Shown: positions 1-7,753 of the stretch, piece after piece
Numbering within the stretch: the stretch's first letter is position 1
Layout: each line of letters begins with the position of its first letter
Source: CAVQYV01 sp963718295 [NCBI: uncultured Methylomirabilota bacterium]
GTDB taxonomy: Bacteria > Methylomirabilota > Methylomirabilia > CAVQYV01
DNA: 64,000 nt
Direction of reading: 5' to 3'
Assembly (NCBI GenBank): GCA_963718295.1
Contig: CAVQYV010000008.1
Coordinates: forward strand, 632,519 to 696,518
The notes under the pieces: generated by a model
Seen by the model: the letters and a program-made list of their open reading frames with translations, nothing else
What the model was told of the DNA's origin: nothing
Databases searched by the model: none
Program-made: the position numbers and the translations under genes

Positions 1-456
1 AAGGACTACACCCGGCTGATCAGCCAGGACAACGTGGGGACCATCCGCACCCTGTCTGCCTACAAAGAGGCGATGGAGGTCCTCATTCAACGGTATCGAG
101 GCCAGGTGGTGGATGCCACCGGGGATAGCTTGCTGTCCCGATTCGACAGCATCCTGGATGCAGTGAACTGCGCCGCCGAGATACAGCGGGATCTCTCAGA
201 GCGAAATGCCGAGCTGCCTGATCATCGCCGGATGGAGTTCCGCATGGGGATCAGCCTGGGGGACGTGGTCGAGGAAGAGGGCCGGATCTACGGAGATGGG
301 GTGAACATCGCCGCCCGCCTCCAGGCTCTTGCCGAAGCAGGAGGGATCTGCGTCTCCAGTATGGTGCACGACGCCGTCAAAGGCAAGGTGGGCTTCGAAT
401 ACGAGGACTTGGACGAGCAGACTTTCAAGAACATTGCCGAGTCGATCCGGGTGTAA
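1..456 (+). pseudogene. Class III nucleotide cyclase domain, gene B copy 1 (5' end outside window)
   Basis: The reading frame is open from base 1, so the true start is upstream. The translation covers most of a class III adenylate/guanylate cyclase domain, from KDYTRL through DATGDSLLSRFDS and FRMGISLGDV to GVNIAARLQAL. It stops at IRV followed by TAA. The paralogue at 26147-28034 continues past this point into a membrane segment, a TolB-like domain and TPRs, so this copy has lost its whole C-terminal half. Such proteins make cyclic nucleotides from NTPs. The cyclase core residues look intact, but an isolated domain without its sensor half is probably a remnant. Family certain; function of the truncated product doubtful. 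Confidence 0.8.
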
Positions 457-521
457 CTGTGCAGGTTTGAATTCCTTCTCGCCCTTTCCCCCATGACCTG
501 AGTTATTTCGAAAGGAGTCCC

Positions 522-1220
522 ATGAAAAAGCAAGGTTCCCCATATTGGTCTTTCCTGTTGGTCGCCATAGGACTCGCCTTCCTTGTGGTTCTCGGGGAAG
601 GCTCGACTATTATTGCCAATGCTGTCAGTCTCGGCGGACCAGCCGAACTCGACTTGAGAAATAGAGGTCTCACTCGGCTTCCGGCCGAGGTTCTCGCTAT
701 GAAGAACCTCCGGACCCTGGATCTCTCAGGGAATAAGCTGCGGACCTTGCCGGCGGAACTGGGAAATCTATCCAATCTGGAAGAGCTCTCCATCGCTGAC
801 AATCAGCTTCAGGGAGCGATTCCCGCGGAGATCCGAAAGCTCAGGAAGCTGAGAATATTGAAATTGCAGCACAACGAGATGACCGGCATTCCTGCGGAGA
901 TCGGGCAGATGGAGAGACTGGAAGAGCTGGATTACAGCTTCAACCAACTGGATACCATGCCCAACGAGATCAAGAACATGAAGAGGCTGCGCAAGCTCTC
1001 TCTCGCCCATAACCGATACCGGGAATTCCCGGTGGAAATGTGGCAGATCCCGAATCTCGAGGTGTTGGATCTTTCGCAGAATGATCTCGCTTCCCTGCCG
1101 GATCAGATCTCTCAATTCAAGAAGCTGAAAGTGCTGAAGTTAGGTGGGAACAAGCTGAGCCAGCAGGATTTCGAGAGGATCAGGCGATTGCTGCCCTCCG
1201 CTCAAGTGACGAACCGTTGA
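522..1220 (+). CDS. Leucine-rich repeat protein with N-terminal membrane anchor or signal
   Basis: The 232-residue protein starts with a basic stretch and a hydrophobic segment at about residues 10-28 (signal peptide or signal anchor). About seven leucine-rich repeats of roughly 23 residues follow, with the pattern LxxLxLxxNxLxxLPxEI, covering residues 45 to 225. This is the spacing of bacterial LRR proteins, which form curved protein-binding surfaces. A good ribosome site (AAAGGAG) lies 6 bases before the ATG. The gene is alone, after the truncated cyclase. The binding partner cannot be inferred; an extracytoplasmic location is likely. Confidence 0.85.
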   Translation: MKKQGSPYWSFLLVAIGLAFLVVLGEGSTIIANAVSLGGPAELDLRNRGLTRLPAEVLAMKNLRTLDLSGNKLRTLPAELGNLSNLEELSIADNQLQGAIPAEIRKLRKLRILKLQHNEMTGIPAEIGQMERLEELDYSFNQLDTMPNEIKNMKRLRKLSLAHNRYREFPVEMWQIPNLEVLDLSQNDLASLPDQISQFKKLKVLKLGGNKLSQQDFERIRRLLPSAQVTNR

Positions 1221-1554
1221 TGGGGCACGTGAGGCAGAGAGTATCGATTGCAATGGGGAAGGCATTGGGTGATGTGCTTCCCAGCGGAAAGATGAATTAC
1301 AAAGGTGCGTGTTGGAAACCAAAAGCGGCCTGGTCCAGCTTCGAGGGCACGAAGTGACTACCGACTGGCAGTCAAAGCCCTATCTGCGTGCGGCGCACAG
1401 GCAGGCTATTCGCCTTGCGGGGCAAACGGGACTAATTCCATCCTCTATGCTTCTTGGTGAATCCTGGTGGATAAAATCAGAGAGTGCTTTCTGATCGGAC
1501 GGCCCTGTGGTGATGAATCATCTATGGGGATGTGGGAAAAGGAGAAAAGCGGAC
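1221..1554. other. Intergenic stretch without a supported gene
   Basis: Only short open frames with no recognisable similarity or ribosome site are present. I see no strong hairpin or promoter here. Confidence 0.5.
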
Positions 1555-1878
1555 ATGATTATGCGAATCTGGCACGGATGGACAACCGCTGACCTCGCCG
1601 ATAAATATGAGGCGCTGCTTAAGGAGGAAATCTTCGTCGGTATTCAGAACCGGCACATCCCCGGCTTCAAAAGGATTCAATTGCTTCGACGTGAAGTCGG
1701 CGAAGAAGTTGAGTTCGTCACGGTGATGTTGTTTGATTCGCTGGATGCTGTCCGCGAGTTTGCAGGAGAGAATTACGAAGTCGCCGTTGTCCCGCCAAAG
1801 GCAAGGGCGGTACTCTCCCATTTCGATGAACGGTCGCAGCATTATGAAATCAGAGCGGAGAGGAGCGGGGCGGGCTAG
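1555..1878 (+). CDS. Antibiotic biosynthesis monooxygenase (ABM)-like small protein
   Basis: The 107-residue protein begins MIMRIWHGWT. It has the layout of a ferredoxin-like ABM-type domain: a first strand with IWHGWTT, a helix with ADKYEALL, and a second half with GFKRIQLLRREVGEEVEFVTVMLFDSLDAV. Related proteins are dimeric monooxygenases, heme-degrading enzymes or uncharacterised stress proteins, so the reaction is open. The ATG at 1555 has an AAAAGGAG ribosome site about ten bases upstream, which decides the start over earlier in-frame codons. It stands alone and a dispersed repeat begins about 100 bases downstream. The family call is fairly good; the function is not. Confidence 0.65.
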   Translation: MIMRIWHGWTTADLADKYEALLKEEIFVGIQNRHIPGFKRIQLLRREVGEEVEFVTVMLFDSLDAVREFAGENYEVAVVPPKARAVLSHFDERSQHYEIRAERSGAG

Positions 1879-2006
1879 AACAGGAATGCTTGTCGTTCTC
1901 ATGCTTAGCCAGGGGGTTACCTGCTGCCCGCATACCAATGACAACCTCGGGTTGCAGCCGACGCGCTGCCGGATGGGACGAGGTGTACAAAAAGTGCACA
2001 GAAAAT

Positions 2007-2038
2007 GGGTTATGAGAGAACCATAGATCTCATAACCC
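2007..2038 (+). terminator. Hairpin, terminator-like, repeat copy A
   Basis: GGGTTATGAGA (2007-2017) pairs perfectly with TCTCATAACCC (2028-2038) around a 10-base loop and is followed by CTTATTTT. The stem is conserved in all four repeat copies. Because it is flanked by A-rich and T-rich runs it could terminate transcription in either direction. Confidence 0.6.
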
Positions 2039-2049
2039 CTTATTTTCAT

Positions 2050-2106
2050 TGGAGCCGGCGGGGGGACTTGAACCCCCGACCTGATGATTACGAATTAGAT
2101 CGCTCT
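2050..2106 (-). pseudogene. tRNA-Thr-like 3' fragment, repeat copy A
   Basis: Read on the minus strand this runs from the end of a D-arm (AGAGC) through an anticodon loop TTCGTAA (CGU, Thr), a variable loop and a perfect T-arm to an acceptor 3' strand ending CCGGCTCCA. The 5' half of the tRNA is missing and the anticodon stem is mispaired, so it is not a working tRNA. Such 3' tRNA ends are typical attachment-site remnants of tyrosine-recombinase elements. Confidence 0.7.
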
Positions 2107-2313
2107 GGGGGCATGATTTTAGCACCGGTTGGCAGGCAGTTGCCTGCATTGGAAAAGTTGGCCTCTGGCAGCGATCCGATTTCTCCCCGTTTGCCCCCGC
2201 TTTCCCCTGTATGGTGCACAAAAAGGGTACAGTCAGGCTCATCGCTTGTTCCTTTGCTTTTCCCTCCAAGATATCCCACCCTACCTCCTCCGATGGGATG
2301 CTCCAAAAAGCCG

Positions 2314-2342
2314 TTGACAATCCATCCCGACAGTAATAAATA
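2314..2342 (+). promoter_or_regulatory. Promoter module 1, TTGACA-N17-TAAATA
   Basis: A consensus -35 (2314-2319) and TAAATA -10 (2337-2342) are separated by exactly 17 bases. It is one of six copies in this block and reads toward the truncated MFS gene. Confidence 0.65.
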
Positions 2343-2384
2343 GCCAGCTTAGCGACTGCTATCCTTGACCAGACAGAAGTCCTG

Positions 2385-3454
2385 ATGCTTCACCGTATCG
2401 GCGCGCGCCGCTGGATCGCACGAATCATGATCAGCTGGGCCATTGTGTCAGCGTCGACGGCGTTCGTCACTTCCCCGCTCAGTTTCTATGCAATCAGATT
2501 CTTGCTTGGTGTTATGAAGGCCGGGTTCTTTCCCGGGATAATCTATTACCTCACCTATTGGTATCCGAGCCCCCGCAGAGGCGAAGCCACGGCGATTGTT
2601 CTTTCGGCGATCCCCGTTGCGGGCGTCCTTGGCGGTTTGATCTCAGGCTGGATCATGGCCAGCATGGCCGGCCTGCGCGGTTGGAAAGGCTGGCAGTGGC
2701 TGTTCTGGGTGGAAGCCGTGCCAAGCATCCTCTTGGGTTTCATCGTATGGCATTACCTCGATGACCGCGTAGAACACGCCAGGTGGCTGAGTGAAGACCA
2801 ACGCAGTTTTGTTGCACGAGAAATCGCCAGGGAAGCGACCATGAAGTCAGGCGCGAAGGTGTTGACTGTGGTGACCAATCCTCGTGTCTGGTTCCTGGCG
2901 GCCGTGTATTTCGCCTATACGGGCGGAATCAATGGAATTGCCTTGTGGCTGCCTACCATCATCCATACACTTGGCGTGAAGAGTGTGCTTCATGTCGGCT
3001 TGCTCAGCGCCATCCCGTGGAGCTGTGGCATCATCGGGATGTATCTGCTGGCGCGCAGAGTGGACCGGCGGCTTGAATTCGGGTGGCATTCGGCGGCGGC
3101 GGCCTTGGTAGGTTGCTTCGGTCTCATCCTCAGTGTTGAGTGAAAAGCCACTCCGGCTTTGTCGATAGTGGGCCTCAGCATGGCAACTGCCGGCATCATG
3201 GGAACATTGCCTGTGTTTGGGGATTGCCCACGGCCTTCCTCGCAGGCGGTGCAGCGGCTGCGGGCATCGCTCTCGTTGGCTGCGTCGGCAATTTGTCCGG
3301 CTTCGCCGCGCCCTTTGCCATCGGAGCCATCATGGATGCCACCAAGAGCATCGACGGAGGGCTATACCTGATGGCGGCTCTACTCGTCGTTGGAGCTTTG
3401 CTTGCCCTATGCGCGCGGCGTAGCGAGGATCAGAAACAGCCATCATCGGTCTAA
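2385..3454 (+). pseudogene. MFS transporter, N-terminally truncated and frameshifted
   Basis: The frame encodes most of a major facilitator superfamily permease of the anion:cation symporter type. It has the loop motif RIGARRWIARI after the second helix, RFLLGVMKAGFFPG in helix 4, and further helices to GALLALCARR at the end. Roughly the first 80 residues (helices 1-2) are absent, because the similarity begins exactly where repeat copy A ends. A frameshift near 3139 separates the last four helices (the continuation is read from about 3150 to 3454). It cannot make a complete transporter as written. The repeat's promoter module lies 43 bases upstream, so the remnant may be transcribed. Confidence 0.8.
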
Positions 3455-3560
3455 TCACGTCTCAGGACTTTCGCCGTGGAAGAGCCGTGATGCCGAATGG
3501 GCGCCTACCTGAATGGCGGAGCTGATACATGTCATCAACTTCAGGAGAAGGAGAAAAAGC

Positions 3561-4442
3561 ATGGACGAGAAAAACGGGTTCTTTGACAATCTGACCAGAA
3601 GGTCGTTCTTTTCCAAAGCGGCCCTCATGGCCGCAGTCACCTTAGGGGGCTTAGTATCCGTTTCCAAGGGAATCGGCTGGGGGGAGAAAGCCGATGCCAC
3701 CGAGCCGGGAAAGGGGGTGCCGATGAAGGGCGATCAGGTGAAGGCACTGATATTCGATGTCTTTGGCACCGTCGTGGACTGGCGCTCCAGTGTGATTCGG
3801 GAAGGCGAGCGCCTGGGCGCGGAAAAGGGTTGGAAGCTGGACTGGGGGACGTTTGCGGACGAATGGCGCTTCGACGGCTACATCGCGGGAACGCGGAAGG
3901 TAGTCGCGGGCGAGCTCCCGTGGACGACTGCCGACCGGCTCCACCGCCTCCAGCTCGATCGAATGCTGGAGACCCGGGGGCTTGCATCGCAATTGACCGA
4001 GGCGGAAAAAGATCACTTCAACAAGGTGTGGCATCGTCTCGCGCCCTGGCCTGACTCGGTCGAGGGATTGACGAGGCTCCGCCGGAAATACATCATCGCC
4101 CCCTTCTCCAACGGGAATTTCGCGCTCTTGACCAACATGGCTAAGGCGGTCGGACTTCCCTGGGATTGCATCCTCTCCGCCGAGCTCAATCGCCTCTACA
4201 AGCCGGATCTTCGTACGTACACGATGGCTACCGACCTGTTGGGGCTTGAGCCAGGTCAGGTCATGATGGTTGCCGCGCACTTCCAGGACTTGAGGGCCGC
4301 GCGCTCTGTCGGTCTGCGGACCGGCTTCGTGTATCGGCCGACAGAATTCGGGGGCGTCCGGGAGGCGGACAGAGATACCACCGGAGAGTGGGATGTCTCC
4401 GCGTCGAGCTTTATTGAGCTCGCCGAAAAGATGGGTGCTTAG
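3561..4442 (+). CDS. Tat-exported haloacid dehalogenase-like hydrolase (type II)
   Basis: The 293-residue protein has a twin-arginine signal (TRRSFFSK, Arg13-Arg14, then a hydrophobic stretch to about residue 33). A HAD domain follows: motif I DVFGTVVDW with nucleophile Asp66, motif II SNGN, the lysine motif LYKPDLRTY, and motif IV region VAAHFQDLRAARS. The order and spacing match L-2-haloacid dehalogenases, which hydrolyse 2-haloalkanoates through an aspartyl ester. Export is unusual for this family, so substrate and role are uncertain. The ATG at 3561 has AAGGAG 10 bases upstream; an earlier in-frame ATG at 3513 lacks one. It follows the MFS remnant on the same strand. Confidence 0.8.
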   Translation: MDEKNGFFDNLTRRSFFSKAALMAAVTLGGLVSVSKGIGWGEKADATEPGKGVPMKGDQVKALIFDVFGTVVDWRSSVIREGERLGAEKGWKLDWGTFADEWRFDGYIAGTRKVVAGELPWTTADRLHRLQLDRMLETRGLASQLTEAEKDHFNKVWHRLAPWPDSVEGLTRLRRKYIIAPFSNGNFALLTNMAKAVGLPWDCILSAELNRLYKPDLRTYTMATDLLGLEPGQVMMVAAHFQDLRAARSVGLRTGFVYRPTEFGGVREADRDTTGEWDVSASSFIELAEKMGA

Positions 4443-4775
4443 AGCGGAGAGTCGGAAGAGATGCGGCGGGGATCGCGCGCTTAACCCTGAAGGTGAACGG
4501 AGGAAATTCACCTGGTGCTTCGCCGTCGAAGACGGTAAGATGGTGACCCCAAGATACTCAACCTGTTGGGCAACAACATGGCCTCGAAAGCATTCAATCA
4601 AAAGGGAGTAGGTTGAGTCATCGGGGGGACCATGGTCCTGGATACCTTCCTGGGAGAGAAGGGGACGGCGTTCAAAAGATTCAAAGATTGGAAGTATGGG
4701 GGCGGGCAGCGGGGATGTCCATGAAAAGCCGTTGACAATCCTCCCTGAGAGTAATAAATAGCCAATTGAGCGCCG
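4443..4775. other. Intergenic region with a promoter module
   Basis: No gene is supported. The stretch ends in promoter module 2 and sequence shared with the region after module 6 (21550-21670), so it is another partial copy of the dispersed repeat family that lacks the tRNA fragment. Confidence 0.55.
4732..4760 (+). promoter_or_regulatory. Promoter module 2, TTGACA-N17-TAAATA
   Basis: The -35 box is at 4732-4737 and the -10 box at 4755-4760, with a 17-base spacer. It lies about 330 bases upstream of the first MntA/HEPN pair. The sequence shared with module 6 continues to about 4880, where both copies read GAACAACGT before diverging. Confidence 0.6.
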
Positions 4776-4982
4776 TTATTCTAGACCCAGGAGGATTCCA
4801 AGATCCCAAACTGATTTCCGATATTTCTTAGGAGAAGCGGGGAGAAAACCGATGAGTTGGAACAACGTTCCCTCCGCCAACGTCCGGTGCGGGATCTTCC
4901 GTTTCCCTCCCTGGTCTGAAAGACGGCCGAGTCCACGGCGGCTGAAGGCGAGAAGTTCCATAAGCTCCTCCTTGGTGATCAT
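4776..4982 (-). CDS. Possible small excisionase-like HTH protein
   Basis: The 68-residue minus-strand frame has a strong ribosome site (GGAGGAGG) six bases before its ATG. Its first 40 residues (MITKEELMELLAFSRRGLGR, then a stretch ending IPHR) follow the pattern of MerR/AlpA/excisionase-type helix-turn-helix domains: an acidic start, LLxxSRRxLxRL, a Gly turn and IPHR. The second half is translated from dispersed-repeat sequence and probably replaces the true C-terminus. It is divergent from the MntA/HEPN pair. It could be a chance frame; confidence is low. Confidence 0.35.
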   Translation of the reverse strand: MITKEELMELLAFSRRGLGRLSDQGGKRKIPHRTLAEGTLFQLIGFLPASPKKYRKSVWDLGILLGLE

Positions 4983-5092
4983 CGCCACCTCCTCCGTTGT
5001 CGGAGAAGGGCAGAACGCCATCCGCAGGAGGGTGGTACACTCTGCATTCCCATTCTTGGTACATCGTTGCATACCAGGTGACAGAAACGAAG

Positions 5093-5395
5093 GTGAATTT
5101 GAAGATTGAGATCTCGAAAGAAGAAATTGGGGCGTTTTGCCAGCGCCATCGGATTCGCAAGCTGGCGTTCTTCGGATCGGTGCTGCGCGATGACTTCGCG
5201 CTCGAGAGCGACGTGGATGTACTGGTGGAGTTCGAGCCCGCAGCACGGGTGGGGCTTATCACGCTGGCCGGCATCGAGATGGAACTGAGTCAACTACTCG
5301 GTCGCAAAGTGGAAATGCACACGGTCAAAGGGCTGAATCCGCTGTTCCGCGACTCGGTGTTGCATCAAGCGCAGGTTCAGTATGAGCATGCGTGA
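5093..5395 (+). CDS. mntA: MntA-type nucleotidyltransferase antitoxin
   Basis: The roughly 100-residue protein has the minimal nucleotidyltransferase signature GSVLRDDFALESDVDVLVEF, that is the GS motif and the D-x-D metal-binding pair. Antitoxins of this family (MNT, MntA) inactivate the partner HEPN RNase by adenylylating a tyrosine next to its active site. The chosen start is GTG 5093; GTG 5078 and an ATG further upstream are also in frame and no ribosome site is strong. It overlaps the next gene by 14 bases, as is usual for these pairs. A second pair of the same kind lies at 21954-22575. Confidence 0.88.
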   Translation: MNLKIEISKEEIGAFCQRHRIRKLAFFGSVLRDDFALESDVDVLVEFEPAARVGLITLAGIEMELSQLLGRKVEMHTVKGLNPLFRDSVLHQAQVQYEHA

Positions 5396-5723
5396 CGATA
5401 CGGTCAGCCTCAAGGACATGCTCACTCATGCCCGCGAAGCAGTGGCGTTGCTGGGTGACACCAGTCGGGAGGAAATCTGGAAGAGACGTATGCAGCAGCT
5501 CGCACTGGTGCAGCTAATCGAGATCGTTGGCGAGGCGGCGAACCGGGTCACCGACGACACCCGCAAGGCCCATGCTGAAATCCCCTGGCCCCGCATCATC
5601 GGCATGCGTAACCGGCTGGTTCATGGTTACGACCTCACAGACTACGATCTGCTCTGGGACACCATCACCTACGATCTGCCCCCGCTTATCGCGGCGCTTG
5701 AGAAGATCGTGGGGGTGGAATGA
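5382..5723 (+). CDS. hepT: HEPN-domain RNase toxin (DUF86, HepT type)
   Basis: The 113-residue, mostly helical protein carries the HEPN catalytic signature RNRLVHGY (Arg-x4-His followed by Gly-Tyr). The tyrosine in this motif is the residue adenylylated by MntA in studied systems. The upstream helix VQLIEIVGEAANRV is also typical of DUF86. It overlaps mntA by 14 bases, so the two are surely co-transcribed. The predicted role is an mRNA- or tRNA-cleaving toxin, with defence or element maintenance as the biological purpose. Confidence 0.9.
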   Translation: MSMRDDTVSLKDMLTHAREAVALLGDTSREEIWKRRMQQLALVQLIEIVGEAANRVTDDTRKAHAEIPWPRIIGMRNRLVHGYDLTDYDLLWDTITYDLPPLIAALEKIVGVE

Positions 5724-5852
5724 AGTGTGCCGGGGGGAGGAAAGAGGAAGGGTTGCATCTTCAAGTGTGGTTTTAGACCGGCAAGGGGACGCAGCGGCTG
5801 ATCTGCTGGATTCGGCTCCGATCTAAACGAGGTGTACAAAAAGTGCACAGTA

Positions 5853-5890
5853 AAGGGGTTATGAAGGAGTCGCCGATCTCATAACCCCTT
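5853..5890 (+). terminator. Hairpin, terminator-like, repeat copy B
   Basis: AAGGGGTTATGA (5853-5864) pairs perfectly with TCATAACCCCTT (5879-5890) around a 14-base loop. It is well placed to end the mntA-hepT transcript about 130 bases upstream. Confidence 0.65.
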
Positions 5891-5898
5891 GATTTCGT

Positions 5899-5955
5899 TG
5901 GAGCCGGCGGGGGGACTTGAACCCCCGACCTGATGATTATGAATTAGATCGCTCC
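5899..5955 (-). pseudogene. tRNA-Thr-like 3' fragment, repeat copy B
   Basis: Same fragment as copy A, from the D-arm end to CCA on the minus strand, but with TTCATAA in the anticodon loop. The 5' half is absent. It is an attachment-site-like remnant, not a tRNA gene. Confidence 0.65.
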
Positions 5956-6166
5956 GGGGGCACGGTTTTAGCACCGATTGGCATGTGGTTGCCTGCATTG
6001 GAAAAGATCGGTGTAAACAGCGATCTGATTTCCCGTTGTTTGCCCCTGCTTTCCCCTGTATGGTATACAGAAAGGGTACAGTGAGGCTCGTTGCTTGCCC
6101 CTTTGCTCTTCCCTCCAAGACATCCCACCCTACCTCCCCGATGGGACGCTACAAGGCGATCTACGA

Positions 6167-6195
6167 TTGACACTTCTTAGGCCCGGTGATAGGCT
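6167..6195 (+). promoter_or_regulatory. Predicted promoter of the PEP mutase family gene
   Basis: TTGACA (6167-6172), a 17-base spacer and TAGGCT (6190-6195), about 80 bases before the start codon. The -35 is consensus and the -10 is weak. The sequence is not the repeated promoter module. Confidence 0.45.
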
Positions 6196-6273
6196 CCATC
6201 GAGTATTTACCAGAGAAGAGATTCCTAGGCGAGTTCGGTTGGGATTGCCCATCCATAAAAAGGAGAAGGATAC

Positions 6274-7170
6274 ATGCCTGCTGCAACAAGAATATCCAAC
6301 GGGAAGAAATTACGAGATCTCATTGCGTCCGAAAAATGTCCGCTGATTCCCGGGGGGTACGATGCCTTTACGATGGCTCTGGCTGAAACCACCGGGTATA
6401 AAGCCGGCTATCTCGGCGGGTACTCTATGGCGGCCAGCCTGACCCGCACCCCGGACTGGGGCCTGATTACCATGACCGAAATGATCCACCAGGTCATGAA
6501 TGCCGTCAACGCGGTGAATATTCCCATCATTACCGACATCGACCAGGGCTTTGGTGCGCTCAGCAACTTCGTGCGGACCATTCACGCGTATGAGAACTCC
6601 GGCGCGGCGGCCGTCCACTTCGAGGACCAGCCGTTCCCCAAGAAGTGCTCCCTGATGCCCGGTCGGACCGTTATCTCTGTCGAAGAGAATGTCAAGAAGA
6701 TTAAGGCGGCGGTCGAAACCAGAGAAGACCCGGATTTTGTCCTGATCGCCCGCAGCGATGCCCAGATGCCCGAAGGGCTGGACGGCATTCTGCGCCGAAT
6801 GGACGCGTACCTGAATGCCGGGGCTGACTTCACGATCTATTGCGAGCACGAAAGTGAAAAAGACGTGGAAACCGTCGGGACCAAGTTCCCCGACCGGGTC
6901 ATTATCTTTGCGGGAGACGCTCCGGGCAATGCGGCCTGGTATCTGCCCGCTGCGACCTACCGTGAGATGGGCTACGCAGCCATCATTTATTGTGCGGCCG
7001 CCTTCAGCGCCGCCCATAAAGCGGTGAAGAACCTGTTGGTCGAGATGCAACAGCAGGGCGGCCTTTCGATGGAATGCCACAAGAAGTACTGCTATACCGT
7101 CAATGACAATAATGACGTCAGCAAAATCAAGGCCTGGCAGGCCCTTCGCGACAAGTACAACATGCTATAG
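6274..7170 (+). CDS. Isocitrate lyase/PEP mutase family enzyme
   Basis: The 298-residue protein has the fold signatures of this family: GGYDAFTMALAE near the N-terminus, GYLGGYSMAASL, the metal-binding TDIDQGFG (residues 87-94), VHFEDQ and the loop KKCSLMPG (residues 123-130). Lyases of the family carry a catalytic Cys in this KKC position, so a C-C lyase (methylisocitrate lyase or oxaloacetate decarboxylase-like) fits better than phosphonate mutase. The substrate cannot be read from sequence. The length matches 2-methylisocitrate lyases. The start has AAAAGGAG upstream. No prp or phosphonate genes are nearby, so the pathway is unknown. Confidence 0.82.
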   Translation: MPAATRISNGKKLRDLIASEKCPLIPGGYDAFTMALAETTGYKAGYLGGYSMAASLTRTPDWGLITMTEMIHQVMNAVNAVNIPIITDIDQGFGALSNFVRTIHAYENSGAAAVHFEDQPFPKKCSLMPGRTVISVEENVKKIKAAVETREDPDFVLIARSDAQMPEGLDGILRRMDAYLNAGADFTIYCEHESEKDVETVGTKFPDRVIIFAGDAPGNAAWYLPAATYREMGYAAIIYCAAAFSAAHKAVKNLLVEMQQQGGLSMECHKKYCYTVNDNNDVSKIKAWQALRDKYNML

Positions 7171-7753
7171 CGGGGATGGTTCTCGTTGCCTTTGCACTAA
7201 CGAAAGTCGTTCCTCCCAGAATTCAAAAGGTCAGGCCTTGATGTATCCCATTTCCACTCCCTTCAACACAGGTCTGGGGCTGCCTTTTCCTCTATCCCTG
7301 GGAGGCCTTGGCCTGTAGTCCCACCTCTCAATTGTCCTACAAAAAGCCGTTGACAATCCATCCTGACAGTAATAAATAGCCAACTTAGCGACGATTATCC
7401 CCAACCCAACAGGAGTCCAGGGTCCCGAGGTTTGCTGTGGTTAGGGAGGGGTGGGAGACAAGAGGGGCCGAATAGATTTCCGGAGCTAAGGGGGGTTGCG
7501 AACGAGGCGTTCGTTTCCCACGCGCCGTCCGCGGTTGCTGCTCAATTTCGCTTCTTTAGGCGTCCAAGTTGCAGATTGAGAGATGGCAATGTTTGGAAGA
7601 GTCCGACGCTCGACTCATGTTATGGAAAGCTACTATTCGTTCCTCAAAGAGAGCCATCAGGCGTACTTCGTAAAGTGGTTGCGTGGACATCAGAAAGGGT
7701 TCTGGCTCTTCTCATGGCTTTCACACTTCTTCCTCAGCCAAGGGATCGGACGA
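7171..7753. other. Intergenic region with promoter module 3
   Basis: The first part holds no gene. The promoter module sits at 7350-7378. Beyond it, the frame of the following gene is open from 7583, but this stretch has no ribosome site or recognisable domain and I treat it as leader. Confidence 0.5.
7350..7378 (+). promoter_or_regulatory. Promoter module 3, TTGACA-N17-TAAATA
   Basis: The -35 box is at 7350-7355 and the -10 box at 7373-7378, with a 17-base spacer. It is nearly identical to module 1 over about 45 bases and reads toward the membrane protein gene. Confidence 0.6.

Larger units (their letters stand above)
1978..2365 (+). repeat. Dispersed repeat, copy A (with promoter module)
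   Basis: First of four copies (others near 5822, 21203 and 30000). In order it holds a direct repeat (GTGTACAAAAAGTGCACAG type) at about 1983, a hairpin, a tRNA-Thr-like 3' fragment on the minus strand, a small inverted repeat GCAGGCA/TGCCTGC, and a second direct repeat (GGTGCACAAAAAGGGTACAG) near 2213. A TTGACA-N17-TAAATA promoter module follows. No open frame inside it is convincing. The truncated MFS gene begins right at its right edge. Confidence 0.85.
5822..6165 (+). repeat. Dispersed repeat, copy B
   Basis: Same order as copy A: direct repeat (GTGTACAAAAAGTGCACAG, 5832-5850), hairpin, tRNA-Thr-like 3' fragment, then a second direct repeat with GGGTACAG near 6072 and the CATCCCACCCTACCTCC tract. 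It ends before the promoter module, which is replaced by an unrelated promoter. It directly follows the MntA/HEPN pair. The base under the anticodon differs from copy A (ATG instead of ACG on the plus strand). Confidence 0.85.

Noticed and set aside
2050-2106. Functional tRNA-Thr gene in the dispersed repeat
   Set aside because: The 5' half is missing and the anticodon stem does not pair in any copy.
2088-2320. Small minus-strand proteins ending NHQVGGSSPPAGS in all repeat copies
   Set aside because: These frames are translations of the tRNA fragment and its flanks, a well-known source of false small proteins.
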